A stretch of DNA of 64,000 bases. Source: Tomocerus qinae. Its lineage: Eukaryota > Arthropoda > Collembola > Entomobryomorpha > Tomoceridae. Below, piece after piece: positions 21,801-32,288 of the stretch. Below the pieces are notes generated by a model that had not been told where the DNA came from, did no database searches, and worked only from the letters and a program-made list of their open reading frames with translations. The stretch is from contig CM034546.1 in the NCBI GenBank assembly GCA_020055645.1, forward strand, positions 47,430,001-47,494,000, in the 5' to 3' direction. The position numbers were made by a program, and so were the translations under genes. Within the stretch, counting starts at the first letter, position 1. Each line of letters begins with the position of its first letter.

Positions 21801-24800
21801 CAATAATACGACTTTTATTGTTTTAAAAACTAGACAAATGCTGTTTACTTGGAAAAGGGGACTTTGGGGAAGTTTACAAAGGACTATTGCGTGGAGTTGA
21901 TAAAACTGTTGCATTTAAAACCCCCAATACTGACTGTAATCAGGAAACATTAAAGGCTCTCGTCTCTGAAGCAAAAATAATGATGCACATTGGACCACAT
22001 GAACATTTGGTGACGCTCTTAGGAGTCTACCGAGCCGAAATAACGACGGGTAAACGTACCTTTATTAATTTATTTAGTCTGAGGTTGGCAGTCGAGCTGA
22101 ACGGTTCTCTGAACGGCTCAAGGCTCTCTCTGTCTCTGACTCATGGTTGCTGCCTGATATGCTGAGATTTCTAGATGCGATAACTGGCAAGACATCTGAT
22201 CAACCTCAACCGCAAGAAGAAGCTAAATCTAACAAATGTAGCCTATCAGAGTCACCAGAAAATTATCAGCAAAAAAAGCGACAAAAACCTGAAATGGAAG
22301 AAATTAAAGAATTTATAAAGTCAGAAATATCAAGTCTAAAGGCCGAAATACTTGAAAAACTAAAACCACTACATAACTATGAGGCAATAGTTAAAAATCA
22401 GAATATATTTCAGGATCAACTAAACAAACTGCGACGCGAGAAAAACATCGTCATAAATGGAGTTGAGGAAAAGGACAATGAAAATGATAACCAAAGGGTC
22501 ATTACAGTTAACCAGATAATGAATCAAATTGGAATTGGCGAGCTTGGATTTGATGATATTTACAGAGTGGGAAAGAAGGTAATAGGGAAAAACCGACCGA
22601 TCTGTGTTAAGTTTCTATCAATGCTGGACAAAAAAGCTGTAATGAAGAACAGGAAAAAACTTAAAGGAACGAAAATATTTATAAACCATGATCTGACTAC
22701 TGAGGAAAGAAAAGCGGAAAAACTATTGCGTGAAAAACTGAAAGAGATGAGAGTCCAAGAAGCAAACACCAAGGGATTTGTGAACAAAGGCAAACTACAC
22801 CTTGAAGTTAACGGAATAAAACAAATCCTAACAATCACAGAAAATGGATCGATTGGATCTGCATGAAAATCTGGCCGGCCTATACAAACAAGTACACTCT
22901 TACCACTTAATCTTAACTCTATATTATACTGGAATGTTGATGGTCTGCGAAACAAAACAATTGACTTTTTTACCGAAGTTTCATCCTATGAGCCTTCAAT
23001 CTTTGCATTTACTGAAACCTGGTGCACTGAAAACTTCACACACAATATCTTTGATGATTATATTATAGTAGAACAATTAGCAAATAAATCAAACAAATGC
23101 GGTAGAGCTTCTGGAGGACTTATAATAGGATTCAAAAAAGAAATTCAGCAATATATTATATCCATAGATCAAGAAAAGGAATATGTTCTACTAACTCTGA
23201 AATTCAATTCTGAAAAAATAAAAATAATATTCATGTACATCGAACCAAAATGTGACTACAACTTTTCTGAGAAACTCCCCATTAACTTGAATAGAAATGA
23301 AAATTACATTCTGATTGGAGATCTTAATGCACGCATAGGAAGACTTTACCTAAAAAACAACCAAAATAGATGCTCGAAAGACAAAACTTGCAATAAAAGA
23401 GGTAAAGACCTTGTAAAATATATCAATGAACAAAACCTCACTGTATTCAATGGCGCCACAGAGAGTGATAGGAATGGAGAATTCACCTTTGCTAACAAGA
23501 ATGGGCAAAGTATGGTGGACTTATGTGTTTCTACAGAAGAAATATCTACATATGTTAATGATTTGAAGGTACTGCCACTATCAGACTATTCAACACATCT
23601 ACCTATCCTAATAACTTTAAATACAAAACAGGAAGAATACTCGCAGAAAAAGACTCTAATTAGATGTATAGACATAAAAGATAACAACATTACCATACTC
23701 CAAGAAAAAATTAACGAAAAACTAAAAAATGAACAGAACATTACCAACTTCGAAGAAATTATGAATTTGATTAATGAAGCGGCACAAGAAATTGGTTTCA
23801 CAAAAATGAAGGTCCTTCAGCCACATACAATAAGGTACCCAAGATATTTCAACAAAACATGTCTGTACAAAAAGAAAGAGACGAGAATCGCATATAGAAG
23901 ATATAGAAAATCTGGGATCATGGCTGAAGAATGTAAGATGGATTACATTCGAACTAAAAAAGACTATCAAAACTATAAAACAACATGTAAAAAAGAATAC
24001 TACCAGAAAGTGAATCAAGACCTCATGAATGCTAACAAACCTGCATTCTGGGCAGCCCTATCGCACTTTAGACGAAAAAAGAACTACAGCTACAAAAAAC
24101 AACCAAGTGTTGATATATTTAAAAATCATTTTAAGGAAATATACGACTCCTATGATGAAGATCAGACGATATATAACTCAAACAAGACAGTGATAAAGGA
24201 ACTTGACAAAGAAATTGACCTGGCCGAGCTAAATCTAGGAATCAAAAGATTATCAACTGGAAAAGCTCCGGGAATTGACTGTCTACAAAATGAAATATGG
24301 AAATCCGCCTCACTGCAACTTAGACTACACATCCTAGACTGTTTTAATAACTACTGGCGACAAGAAAAACTACCTCAGTCTTGGGCGGAAATAGTGATAA
24401 CACCCATATACAAGAAGGCAGAAAAGGAAGACCCAAAGAACTATCGTCCCATATCTCTGGCTAATACAATCCTAAAGCTATTTACATCTATAATGAGCAA
24501 GAGACTGAGTGACTGGTGTGAAACGAATATGAAGATAACGGAGTTCCAAGCAGCATACAGACCAGCAAGAGGTTGTGAAACACAAATTTTTGCACTAAAC
24601 TCGATAATACAGAAATCAATATCGACTAAAAAGGGAAAATTATTTGCAATGTTTGTAGATTTATCCTCTGCTTTTGATTCTGTGTCCAGAAGAAAGCTAT
24701 GGGTGAAGTTAGAAAGGATTGGTTTAAGTGCAAAATTCATAGCGATAATTAAAAATATATATGCAATTCCACCACAAGCCAAAATAAGGACTTCTCAAGG

Positions 24801-27800
24801 TGAAAGTGAGTTTTTCTCTATTTCTACAGGATTATTGCAAGGAGAGACGCTCTCTAGTAAGCTATTTACCCTTTATATAAACGATCTTATTGCAACTTTA
24901 GAAAAATCAGCTATACCAGGAATAAGAATTGGTACTATGACTGTGCATGCGCTACTATATAGCGATGATATAGTTATTCTTGCTGGAAATGCTATCTATC
25001 TTCAAGAAAAAATCAATGTACTTCTAAAATACTTGCACGATAATGGCTTACATATTAATTTAGGTAAAACAAAGGTTGTAGTTTTTAGAAAAGAGAAATC
25101 ACTGAAACTTGTACCAAAATTCTATTGGGATAATAACATAATAGAAGTTCTAGACACGTATACCTACTTGGGAGTACCCTTTAGTGGACAGTACAATACA
25201 GATTCCATTTTTGAGCATTTTAAAATGAAAGCAAATGTGGCGATGTCATCCCTTTTTAAAGTCTTCTATAAATCACGACTCTCTAAATTGGACAATTATA
25301 GCAAAATGTTTGACTCTCTAGTACGCTCAGTATTATTTTACTATGTAAATATATGGGGCATTCGATACCTTGAAAAATTTGAAAAATTTCAAATAAATTT
25401 TTTGAGAAGAATATTTAATGTTCCACAATGGACTCCTAAATGGGTAATTAGAATAGAAACACTTGTTCAGCCTATACAAATATATATAGTAAAAAACCTA
25501 CTAAATTTCTGGTATAAAATTGTAACTTCAGACAAAAACTGCTTAATTCATCAATGCTATCTTAGTTTATCTGCTAAAGAAACGGGTAAGCATGAAAAAT
25601 ATAACTGGTACATTCAATTTAAAAACTTAATAAGCAAATTAAACATAGATGAATTTATAAACATAAATAATGAACCCTTAGAGAGAAAGGATTTTAATCT
25701 AAATATAAAAAAGGCTATATACAAACTTAATAGTGAAATTCAATCTGATGATATTAGTAGTATGAAAAAGACCAGCAAGCTTAGTTCTTACGCTTTGGTA
25801 AAAACACATGTAAAACAACAAGAATACCTAAACTGTAAACAATCCTGGAACATAACAAGACTACTCTTCCAATTAAGAATCAATATTAGTCAAATAACTA
25901 TAAATCATAAGGTGGTTAAGCTAAATGAACTAACAAATTTCTATAATAGTGAAGTGAGCGATAGATGTGAAAAATGTGACTTAGAACAAACAGAAAACTT
26001 TCATCACATAATGTTTCAATGTCCTAGCTATAAAAAGCAAAGGGAGAATCTAATATTAAATAATATAGTGTGCTATAATGACATTTATGAGAATGTAACA
26101 AAAGAACAACAAAATGCTATATACACTTTTTTTGGTTAAATGTAAAAATAACCTAGTATTTAAGTTGATATGATCTAAACTAAATCTACTAAATCAGACT
26201 AAATCATATAAAGAAACATACATGTATCATAATCTTGTACTTGATGTAAAGGCTTTGGCCAAAATCATCAGAATAAATACAATACAATACAATACAATTA
26301 TTAATTTATTTATTACAGAATGCAAACTATGATCTTTACTACGCAATCAACTAACTAAATTATAACAGGCGAAATAATTGTACGTAGCGTTAGCATGGTT
26401 CCGTTCAGTAATTTTTCCAAGGGAGTATTACAACCAAATAGGGTTTTATTAAAATACAGCATTTTCTAAGGTTTTTACAAACTAAATAGTAGACAATAAT
26501 AGTGCATACAGTTAATATTTACTTACATATTATGTAAGATCTTATAGTAGTAATAGACAGACCTTATAATATTATAATTATCTAGACTATTGAGCTCATA
26601 GTAAAAAATTAAACTATTTTCAGGAATCTTCTATGTGGCAATAGAATTTTGTGCTTTTGGGTCTTTGAAATCATTTCTAAGGGAAAACAAATCTTCATTT
26701 CCAGACTGTCTCAACTTACATCCGAAGACAGAATGTGCAGGCTCAAGAAGGACAGCAATAAGAATGAGCCAATGGTATTAAACCCTAGTATTTCTTCAAG
26801 CATCAACAAAAACTTTGGGTCTAGTTTACAAATAGCATTCTAATTTTAATTATTTTCGTTTTATTTCCGACTAGCTGTCAAACTGAGGATGAGTTTAAGC
26901 ATTCACTATGTAGCATCAAAAACTTGTTAGTGTGGTCTGAACAAATTGCCAGTGCAATGGATTACCTTGGAGTTAAAAATGTAATTGTTTATTTTTAATT
27001 TTCCTAATTATAGCGTTACATTTTTTCATATTTTTATATACAGTTTTGTTCTTAGTTCGGGTTTAATTATTTCTTAGTTCTTTTCAATTAAATGTGGAAT
27101 TGTGTCAGGGAACAAAATGTGTTTTCCGTGACTTCGTATAAGACAAAAACAATACATATGGTTTTTTTATGTCACAGGTTATTCATTCCGATTTGGCTAC
27201 GAGGAACGTTCTGTTGACCTCTGAGGGAAATGCAAAGGTGACGGATTTTGGTCTAAGTCGACATATTTATAATGACACAGAATATATCAAAACTGCCAAA
27301 GACCGTTTACCCTGGCGTTGGCTAGCAATTGAAAGTCTACAAACAAAAACTTTTTCAGCCAAGTCGGACGTGTGGGCTTATGGAATCACTTTGTGGGAAA
27401 TATTTTCCTTAGGTGATGTTCCCTACCCTGGTATGGATCCCATGGAATTTGTTCAAGAACTGGAAAATGGACTCAGAAATTCAAAGCCTAAGTTGGCCAG
27501 TAACGAAATGTAATTTTCATTTTGATTTTTACCGTAACTTGCCGGTTTTGGTTGATGGCCCATTGATTAATAAATCTGACTATGTTCTCTAAATTGAGTT
27601 TTCTAAATTAAATGATAACATTTAACAGATATGACATTATGCTACGGTGTTGGCATTTGTGCCCTGAAAATCGCCCAACATTTTCGTCGATGAAGATTAT
27701 TTTTAATTATGCTGTCTCCAATGGCATGGAAAGCCTTGAGGACAAGGTTTGCATTTTTTACTTACAATAAATTTAATTAAGTCTTATTACTGGTTCTTAA

Positions 27801-28050
27801 ATTTTAAATATATGTATGGATCTTTTTAATACAATACAGCGGCCACGAAAGATGGCAGAATAGTAGTAACGCTATTCCTTACTACTAGCCTTACTACTTT
27901 TCTGAACTCACTCACAACTCAACTGTACCATTGTATTGAATTAAAAAGATCCTTACAAATATATTTTATAATTATTAGGTGTCTCAAAAAGGGTCTTTAG
28001 AAGATATCGCTCTTGGACTTGCTACAATGGATTATACAATTATTTTTTAA
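18848..28050 (+). CDS. Toll-type ectodomain receptor tyrosine kinase
   Basis: Nine exons, 18848-20066, 20186-21360, 21453-21594, 21834-22049, 26624-26774, 26875-26980, 27178-27509, 27629-27746 and 27979-28050, join to 1177 codons (1176 aa). A signal peptide (MLKLGLVLFVFIIIDVSLC) precedes an LRR array. Then come an LRRCT (LNCDC, residue ~556), an LRRNT (CPIGCECW, ~609), more LRRs, a second LRRCT (FLCEDC, ~718) and a TM helix (~771-794). LRR-LRRCT-LRRNT-LRR-LRRCT-TM is the Toll ectodomain order, but inside the cell lies a tyrosine kinase, not TIR. Kinase signs are LGKGDFGEVYKG (~851), VAFK (K~872), HSDLATRN (D1008), DFG (1026), WLAIES and CWHLCPENRPTF. The catalytic-loop Arg of HRD is Ser. The split kinase with a ~40-aa insert recalls FGFR/PDGFR/VEGFR. 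The first ATG of the frame is used. Intron 4 holds a LINE in sense orientation. The ligand is unknown. Confidence 0.85.
22062..22076. repeat. Left target-site duplication of the LINE
   Basis: The 15 bases TTATTAATTTATTTA are repeated exactly at 26298-26312, immediately after the LINE 3' end. This defines both ends of the insertion. Confidence 0.9.
22147..22866 (+). CDS. LINE ORF1 protein (L1 ORF1p-like RNA-binding protein)
   Basis: 239 residues. The N-terminal part is Gln/Glu/Lys-rich, followed by a predicted coiled coil (about residues 50-100, EEIKEFIKSEISSLKAEILE). The C-terminal half resembles the RRM and C-terminal domain of L1-type ORF1 proteins (KNIVINGVEEKDNENDN, then FDDIYRVGKK, RPICVKF, KGTKIFINHDLT). 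By family knowledge it would trimerise and coat the LINE RNA. It ends in a TGA at 22864-22866, after which the same frame continues as ORF2. An ATG overlaps this stop (ATGA at 22863-22866) but in a frame that closes after 15 codons. The start is the ATG at 22147; no other upstream ATG in frame was seen. Confidence 0.85.
   Translation: MLPDMLRFLDAITGKTSDQPQPQEEAKSNKCSLSESPENYQQKKRQKPEMEEIKEFIKSEISSLKAEILEKLKPLHNYEAIVKNQNIFQDQLNKLRREKNIVINGVEEKDNENDNQRVITVNQIMNQIGIGELGFDDIYRVGKKVIGKNRPICVKFLSMLDKKAVMKNRKKLKGTKIFINHDLTTEERKAEKLLREKLKEMRVQEANTKGFVNKGKLHLEVNGIKQILTITENGSIGSA
22867..26139 (+). CDS. LINE ORF2: AP-like endonuclease and reverse transcriptase
   Basis: The frame is open for 1090 codons directly after the ORF1 TGA. 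The first in-frame ATG is not until 23233, which would cut off the endonuclease front (LYWNVDGLRNK, FAFTETW). Endonuclease motifs continue with ILIGDLNARIG and LSDYSTHLPI. The reverse transcriptase shows PKNYRPISLANT, FVDLSSAFDSVS (motif A), LQGETLSSKLFTLYINDL (motif B) and YSDDIVIL (motif C, catalytic Asp pair present). The C-terminus carries a cysteine/histidine knuckle (CEKCDLEQTENFHHIMFQC). No RNase H is seen. All catalytic motifs look intact, so this copy may be or may recently have been active. Translation by UGA read-through or reinitiation is inferred. Confidence 0.9.
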   Translation, partial: KSGRPIQTSTLLPLNLNSILYWNVDGLRNKTIDFFTEVSSYEPSIFAFTETWCTENFTHNIFDDYIIVEQLANKSNKCGRASGGLIIGFKKEIQQYIISIDQEKEYVLLTLKFNSEKIKIIFMYIEPKCDYNFSEKLPINLNRNENYILIGDLNARIGRLYLKNNQNRCSKDKTCNKRGKDLVKYINEQNLTVFNGATESDRNGEFTFANKNGQSMVDLCVSTEEISTYVNDLKVLPLSDYSTHLPILITLNTKQEEYSQKKTLIRCIDIKDNNITILQEKINEKLKNEQNITNFEEIMNLINEAAQEIGFTKMKVLQPHTIRYPRYFNKTCLYKKKETRIAYRRYRKSGIMAEECKMDYIRTKKDYQNYKTTCKKEYYQKVNQDLMNANKPAFWAALSHFRRKKNYSYKKQPSVDIFKNHFKEIYDSYDEDQTIYNSNKTVIKELDKEIDLAELNLGIKRLSTGKAPGIDCLQNEIWKSASLQLRLHILDCFNNYWRQEKLPQSWAEIVITPIYKKAEKEDPKNYRPISLANTILKLFTSIMSKRLSDWCETNMKITEFQAAYRPARGCETQIFALNSIIQKSISTKKGKLFAMFVDLSSAFDSVSRRKLWVKLERIGLSAKFIAIIKNIYAIPPQAKIRTSQGESEFFSISTGLLQGETLSSKLFTLYINDLIATLEKSAIPGIRIGTMTVHALLYSDDIVILAGNAIYLQEKINVLLKYLHDNGLHINLGKTKVVVFRKEKSLKLVPKFYWDNNIIEVLDTYTYLGVPFSGQYNTDSIFEHFKMKANVAMSSLFKVFYKSRLSKLDNYSKMFDSLVRSVLFYYVNIWGIRYLEKFEKFQINFLRRIFNVPQWTPKWVIRIETLVQPIQIYIVKNLLNFWYKIVTSDKNCLIHQCYLSLSAKETGKHEKYNWYIQFKNLISKLNIDEFININNEPLERKDFNLNIKKAIYKLNSEIQSDDISSMKKTSKLSSYALVKTHVKQQEYLNCKQSWNITRLLFQLRINISQITINHKVVKLNELTNFYNSEVSDRCEKCDLEQTENFHHIMFQCPSYKKQRENLILNNIVCYNDIYENVTKEQQNAIYTFFG
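26298..26312. repeat. Right target-site duplication of the LINE
   Basis: Exact copy of the 15 bases at 22062-22076. Confidence 0.9.
27806..27969. repeat. Small inverted-repeat element in the last intron of the receptor kinase gene
   Basis: Arms of about 33 bases (AAATATATGTATGGATCTTTTTAA, shown here in part, with TACAATAC following) flank a ~95-base spacer. They pair imperfectly with TTGAATTAAAAAGATCC and its downstream bases. Possibly a tiny MITE. No target duplication can be separated from the AT-rich flanks. Confidence 0.45.
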
Positions 28051-29114
28051 ATGAATCTTTAACGTCAAATTATTATCACACTTGTATACTTATCATTATA
28101 TTATTAATAAAACCTATTGCATTTACTTGTCAAAAGTATCCGTGGAATCAGGACAGGATTTCTTGTGTCTTGGTTATATAGAATATAAAAACTAAACACG
28201 AATATACTTTGTAGTAAGTACATTTCCATAAATATCTTAGCTACTTTTACAATGTTTTCACCTAAATTATTAAACAATGTTTTTGGTTACTTAAGTAGTC
28301 GTTATAACTATTCCTTATTGTCACTTTATTTTCACTCGTATATTAATTACTAATTACTAATATTATCATGTCTCAAGAATCAAATCCATTGTGCCACATT
28401 AAGTCAAATCTTAAATGTTATACAGCAAGGAGAAGTAATGCTTTTAAGTTATACTAGGTTAATTGTATATATTCCATATAGTAATAGTTTGTTTCTATAG
28501 ACCTTTCACCTATCTGCATAATAGTCGATATCTGTATTACCTTGGACATCTAGTGTATCTGCAGGTTTTAAGTGAATTTGATGGCGGGATCCTTCGTATC
28601 ATGAAGATATTCATCACTAAACACAGTACATCACTAAATACAGTGATGAATATCTTCATGATACGAAGGATCCCGCCATCAAATTCACTTAAAACCTGCA
28701 GATACACTAGATGTCCAAGGTAATACAGATTTCGACTATTGATAAAGCGTAAATTCTATCCGTTGCTAAGTACCATAAATGCAAACAAAAATACATTTAC
28801 TGAGGCATATTATAACAGGAACATAGCCAAAAGTTTTGCATATATAGAATGGACAACAGGACAACCTCGAAATGCTCTGAATAAATTATGAATGTTCAGC
28901 TAAAAGGTTCCTCTATAGTGATAAACAAATAAAATGTTGCCTTTCAGGTCATGTGAAAGTAATATATATTATATATTATATATCAAGAGAACTGATTTAT
29001 TATTTCAATATTAGTGTCATTAATTAAAAATGAAAAATTAGGAAAAAATTAGCTTAGGTAGTTTAGTGTACATTATGCTTAGGATACAGATATGGTATAA
29101 ATGATATAAAATAA
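28051..29114. other. Region downstream of chemoreceptor copy A (part of a segmental duplication)
   Basis: No gene. Much of 28080-29100 is recognisably related to parts of 43080-46710 downstream of copy B (for example AACAATGTTTTTGGTTACTT at both). The 213-bp palindromic MITE at 28524-28736 is present only in this copy. Confidence 0.6.
28524..28736. mobile_element. 213-bp palindromic MITE, copy 1
   Basis: Two ~95-base arms are near-perfect inverted copies (from GTCGATATCTGTATTACCTT inward past GGATCCTTCG) around a short centre. TA lies on both sides, compatible with a Tc1/mariner-type target. The corresponding site after chemoreceptor copy B (near 45450) lacks it, so it inserted after the duplication. 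A second copy with only a few differences is at 54025-54237. Confidence 0.8.
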
Positions 29115-29602
29115 TTACCGAAATGTTAAAATGGCTTCCATTGTTCCTAAGCTAACAGAATATATAAATTTCATTCGTTTGCTTTTACTTATAACTGAAA
29201 ATTGTCCAACAGTAAATGGACAAGTTCTGCAGGATTTCACAAATTTCCGAAATACAATTTGATCAAACTTAGAATAGTGATTATTTGTACTATATTTCCA
29301 AGATTCTAAACAGGATAAGGATGATTCAAATGGCAAAGAATTAGCGAATAGTGTTACAAACCAAACGGAAGAAATCAATATAGCCCAAAGTAACAAACAT
29401 ATGAATTTCAGGGTCCCCAATTCCGAATAGCGAAGAATGAGGAGATAGTTTGCCAAGTATAATTGCCGTTTACATAAGAAGCTGTCCACAAAGAACAAAA
29501 CATTAAATGTACTGTTACAATTGTTTAGAATTATCTCGGATAATCTGTAGATTCTGGTCAGTGTTGGCATTGTTCGAAATGCATCTTCCGTTCTGTACAT
29601 AT

Positions 29603-30317
29603 TGTCATCCTAATGTGTGGTGTTTGGTTATAATTAAAGAAAGTATTAATTGGGACAAATAATAGAAGGATGCTTGCGAGTTCGTCGGGTTCTACCTCAA
29701 GCCGGTCCTTACTATGAATTTGTTAAATGATCTGAACAAAGGTTTGGATTTGGGATTTATGGACAAAGTGAAGTGTCCTTTTATTCTAAGCAATACAAGT
29801 TACAGAGTAGGTAGATGTTCAATGGAATGAGATGATGTTGGTTAGGATTGTTCGGTAACAATATATTAGAGAGAGAGAGGGGACAGAGAGGTTAGGTAGT
29901 GAGCGAGAAGAAGGATTCGGTAGACTCCAACGGTTGTGGGCTCCGGTGCTTGCTTTTGTAAACTTCTCTCGTCTCCGATCTCCCGTACTCGGCTTGCTCT
30001 CGCTCGCTTCGTCGTACAAAGGGTTAGAGTAGGGACACACAATGGTTAAGGAAATACCCAAGTTTACAATACACATAATACATTGTAGAGTCAGTATAAT
30101 ACATGGTAGAGTCAGACTCATCATATAAAGTAATATTATACAATATACAGTGTCCGGCGACAAGTTCATAAGATTACATTAAAATGAACTGGCCGTGTCA
30201 TGAAAACCTGAGTTCGTGTCGTACCACACAGTACATACTATACAGATCCCTAGTTTCACTACTTATATCTGTTATGATCCACTCAATATATCAGTACCTA
30301 TAATTATAGGCGTTACA
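29603..30317 (-). repeat. 3' LTR (left on the plus strand)
   Basis: 715 bp with TG/CA ends. By eye it matches 39358-40072 throughout. A polypurine tract (pyrimidine-rich TCACTCCCTCCTTTCC on the plus strand) abuts it at 30318-30333. The 116-codon frame within it is a by-product of the LTR and occurs identically in the other LTR. Confidence 0.93.
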
Positions 30318-30333
30318 TCACTCCCTCCTTTCC
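30318..30333 (-). other. Polypurine tract of the LTR element
   Basis: The minus strand reads GGAAAGGAGGGAGTGA directly before the 3' LTR. This is the expected position and composition of the plus-strand DNA primer in LTR retroelements. Confidence 0.8.
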
Positions 30334-32288
30334 ATTAGTGTGAGCTCCGAGAACTTATAGGTATAGAACTAGCATATAATTATAGGTTGAAGCTTCTACG
30401 TACATATAAATACATGTAAACTACTTGAATCTTTTTGGATTTTATTGCTCTTAAAACTATTTATCCTATGACCCAGTTTGAATCTTCTGATTTTTATAGA
30501 TTTCTTTTACGACTTGAATTAACTATCCATCAACCACTAAATTCTCACTTTAAACTACTGCATCGTGATATTTCAACGCATGAGCTTCCCATTCTATGAC
30601 GTAGTCACTTCATGAGATCCTCATTTCATGAAACACCCCATCAGTTACGGAATTCATTACAGGATATGGTACCTAGAACCCTGCCATGGATTCCATAAGG
30701 TAGATATTGGATGGATTTTTGAGAATTCGTAAGGTTATCTTGGATGGTTCATACAAGACTTGGGTCTTATTAACATACAGAATTATAATTACAGCTAGAT
30801 ATTAAGAAGTGATTAAATTTTTACAACTATTTACAGATAGCTATCGTTCGAATTATGGTCAGATTTACATATTATTTGGCTTCTTGTCGTTTGCTGAATT
30901 CTCATAGGACTAGACACTTTGTATAACACACTTTGACTTATTTTCTGATACTTGAAAGAAACCAGCAATGCATTTTCCTTCGCCGGAGTTAATTTGGCTG
31001 CTCTTGATTTCCTGCCTTCGTTTAAATTTCTCCTTTTAAACAAGTCTTTGTGCACAAGGCCGGTTTCGTCGGAACAATTATAGAGAGAACGATGTTTGGC
31101 TCGAACAGATTTAATGATATTTCTTGTTACACTCCCTTTTATCTCTTCTTACAATCAAATCGCTTTCTTTAAAATATTTTAATCGTTTATTTTACAGAAT
31201 TATTTTATCAGGATAATGTTTTTTACAATTGATATATTATATCTCATCGTTGTTAATACCAATTTAAGTTAACAAAATTACAGATGATATTACTGACATA
31301 GTTTCTAGTACATATTTTTTTAATAATTTACTAGGGACTACTGGGAACCGATTTACGTCCACTATGTTGGTTAACGCTAAAATTAATTCTTTCGTAATTG
31401 ACACAATTTCATATTTTCTGGCACAAATCACAGAAGATTCGTAAATTTGCGCATTTGACTTAATTTTTAACAGTCTAATTTACAAAGTAGTTCAATTCAT
31501 ATCTCGAAGATACATGTCAATATGAAATAGGTTATCTATTTCGTCCCTCCACCTTCTCAATGTTTTAAATTGCCATTAACACTGAGCTATAGAGACTGTC
31601 CAACGTATTATTACTGACTGTAGTTACGTGGAATTTGTTTGTTGGCAAAATTTACTATAAATCATTAATTTATAACCGCTTTTCACATTAAGTAGCTAGA
31701 ACTACAATTGTTAACACTTAGGTTGTAATTACCTTAGTTAGAAACACAGGTGATAAACCACGTGATGTTTGACTGTTATAGAAATCATTTTTGTACAATT
31801 GACAATTACAATTGGCTGTTTTTGTTACATGACTACTATTTTATATTAATATCCGCACCGTTGTTAATTCATAAGTATAGATGTTTTAATCAAAAATACG
31901 TTGTTTATAAGAAATTATTAACAAGCTTTTAAACAATAGCTATCATTACTTAACAAGTTGAATCAAAATTCCTTTGTTGAATTTAATTTTTAATTATGCA
32001 ATTACATTTAACTAATGTTGAGGGCACAATTTAATTTATGTAAACTCAACGTCTACTGCATACAAAATAGTAAGTAGCTTATTCTAAATAACATTCTTTA
32101 ACGCTTAATATTTTTAAAGTAGTGATGAATTAAGTTTAATTTTTGTTAAATATTTATGTTAAATTTAATGTTTGCTTAATTTAGTTAAATCCCAAAAATT
32201 TATGGTAGACTTAATAAAATATGATGCTCAAAACTAATTGAGTAATAAATTTTTGAAAACATTTAATACTAATGTACTAGATAGGCAT

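Larger units (their letters stand above)
22077..26297 (+). mobile_element. Full-length non-LTR retrotransposon (LINE)
   Basis: 4.2 kb between perfect 15-base target duplications, starting GTCTGAGGTTGGCAG and ending in a short TACAA repeat (26279-26297) rather than poly(A). It has a ~70-base 5' leader, ORF1 (22147-22866), ORF2 (22867-26139) and a ~160-base 3' end. Both frames are open and the duplication is exact, so the insertion is recent. It sits in intron 4 of the receptor kinase gene in the same orientation. The clade is not assigned: the L1-like ORF1 together with an APE endonuclease and an RT lacking RNase H would allow a Tx1-, CR1- or Jockey-like family. Confidence 0.93.

Noticed and set aside
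22560-22955. 131-codon minus-strand frame
   Set aside because: Antisense shadow of LINE ORF1.
29819-30169. 116-codon frame, repeated exactly at 39574-39924
   Set aside because: It lies inside the LTR in both copies and has no protein features; a by-product of LTR sequence.
31750-31932. Possible envelope-like small frame in the 2-kb tail of the LTR element
   Set aside because: Wrong strand relative to the element, short and without signal peptide or family resemblance.
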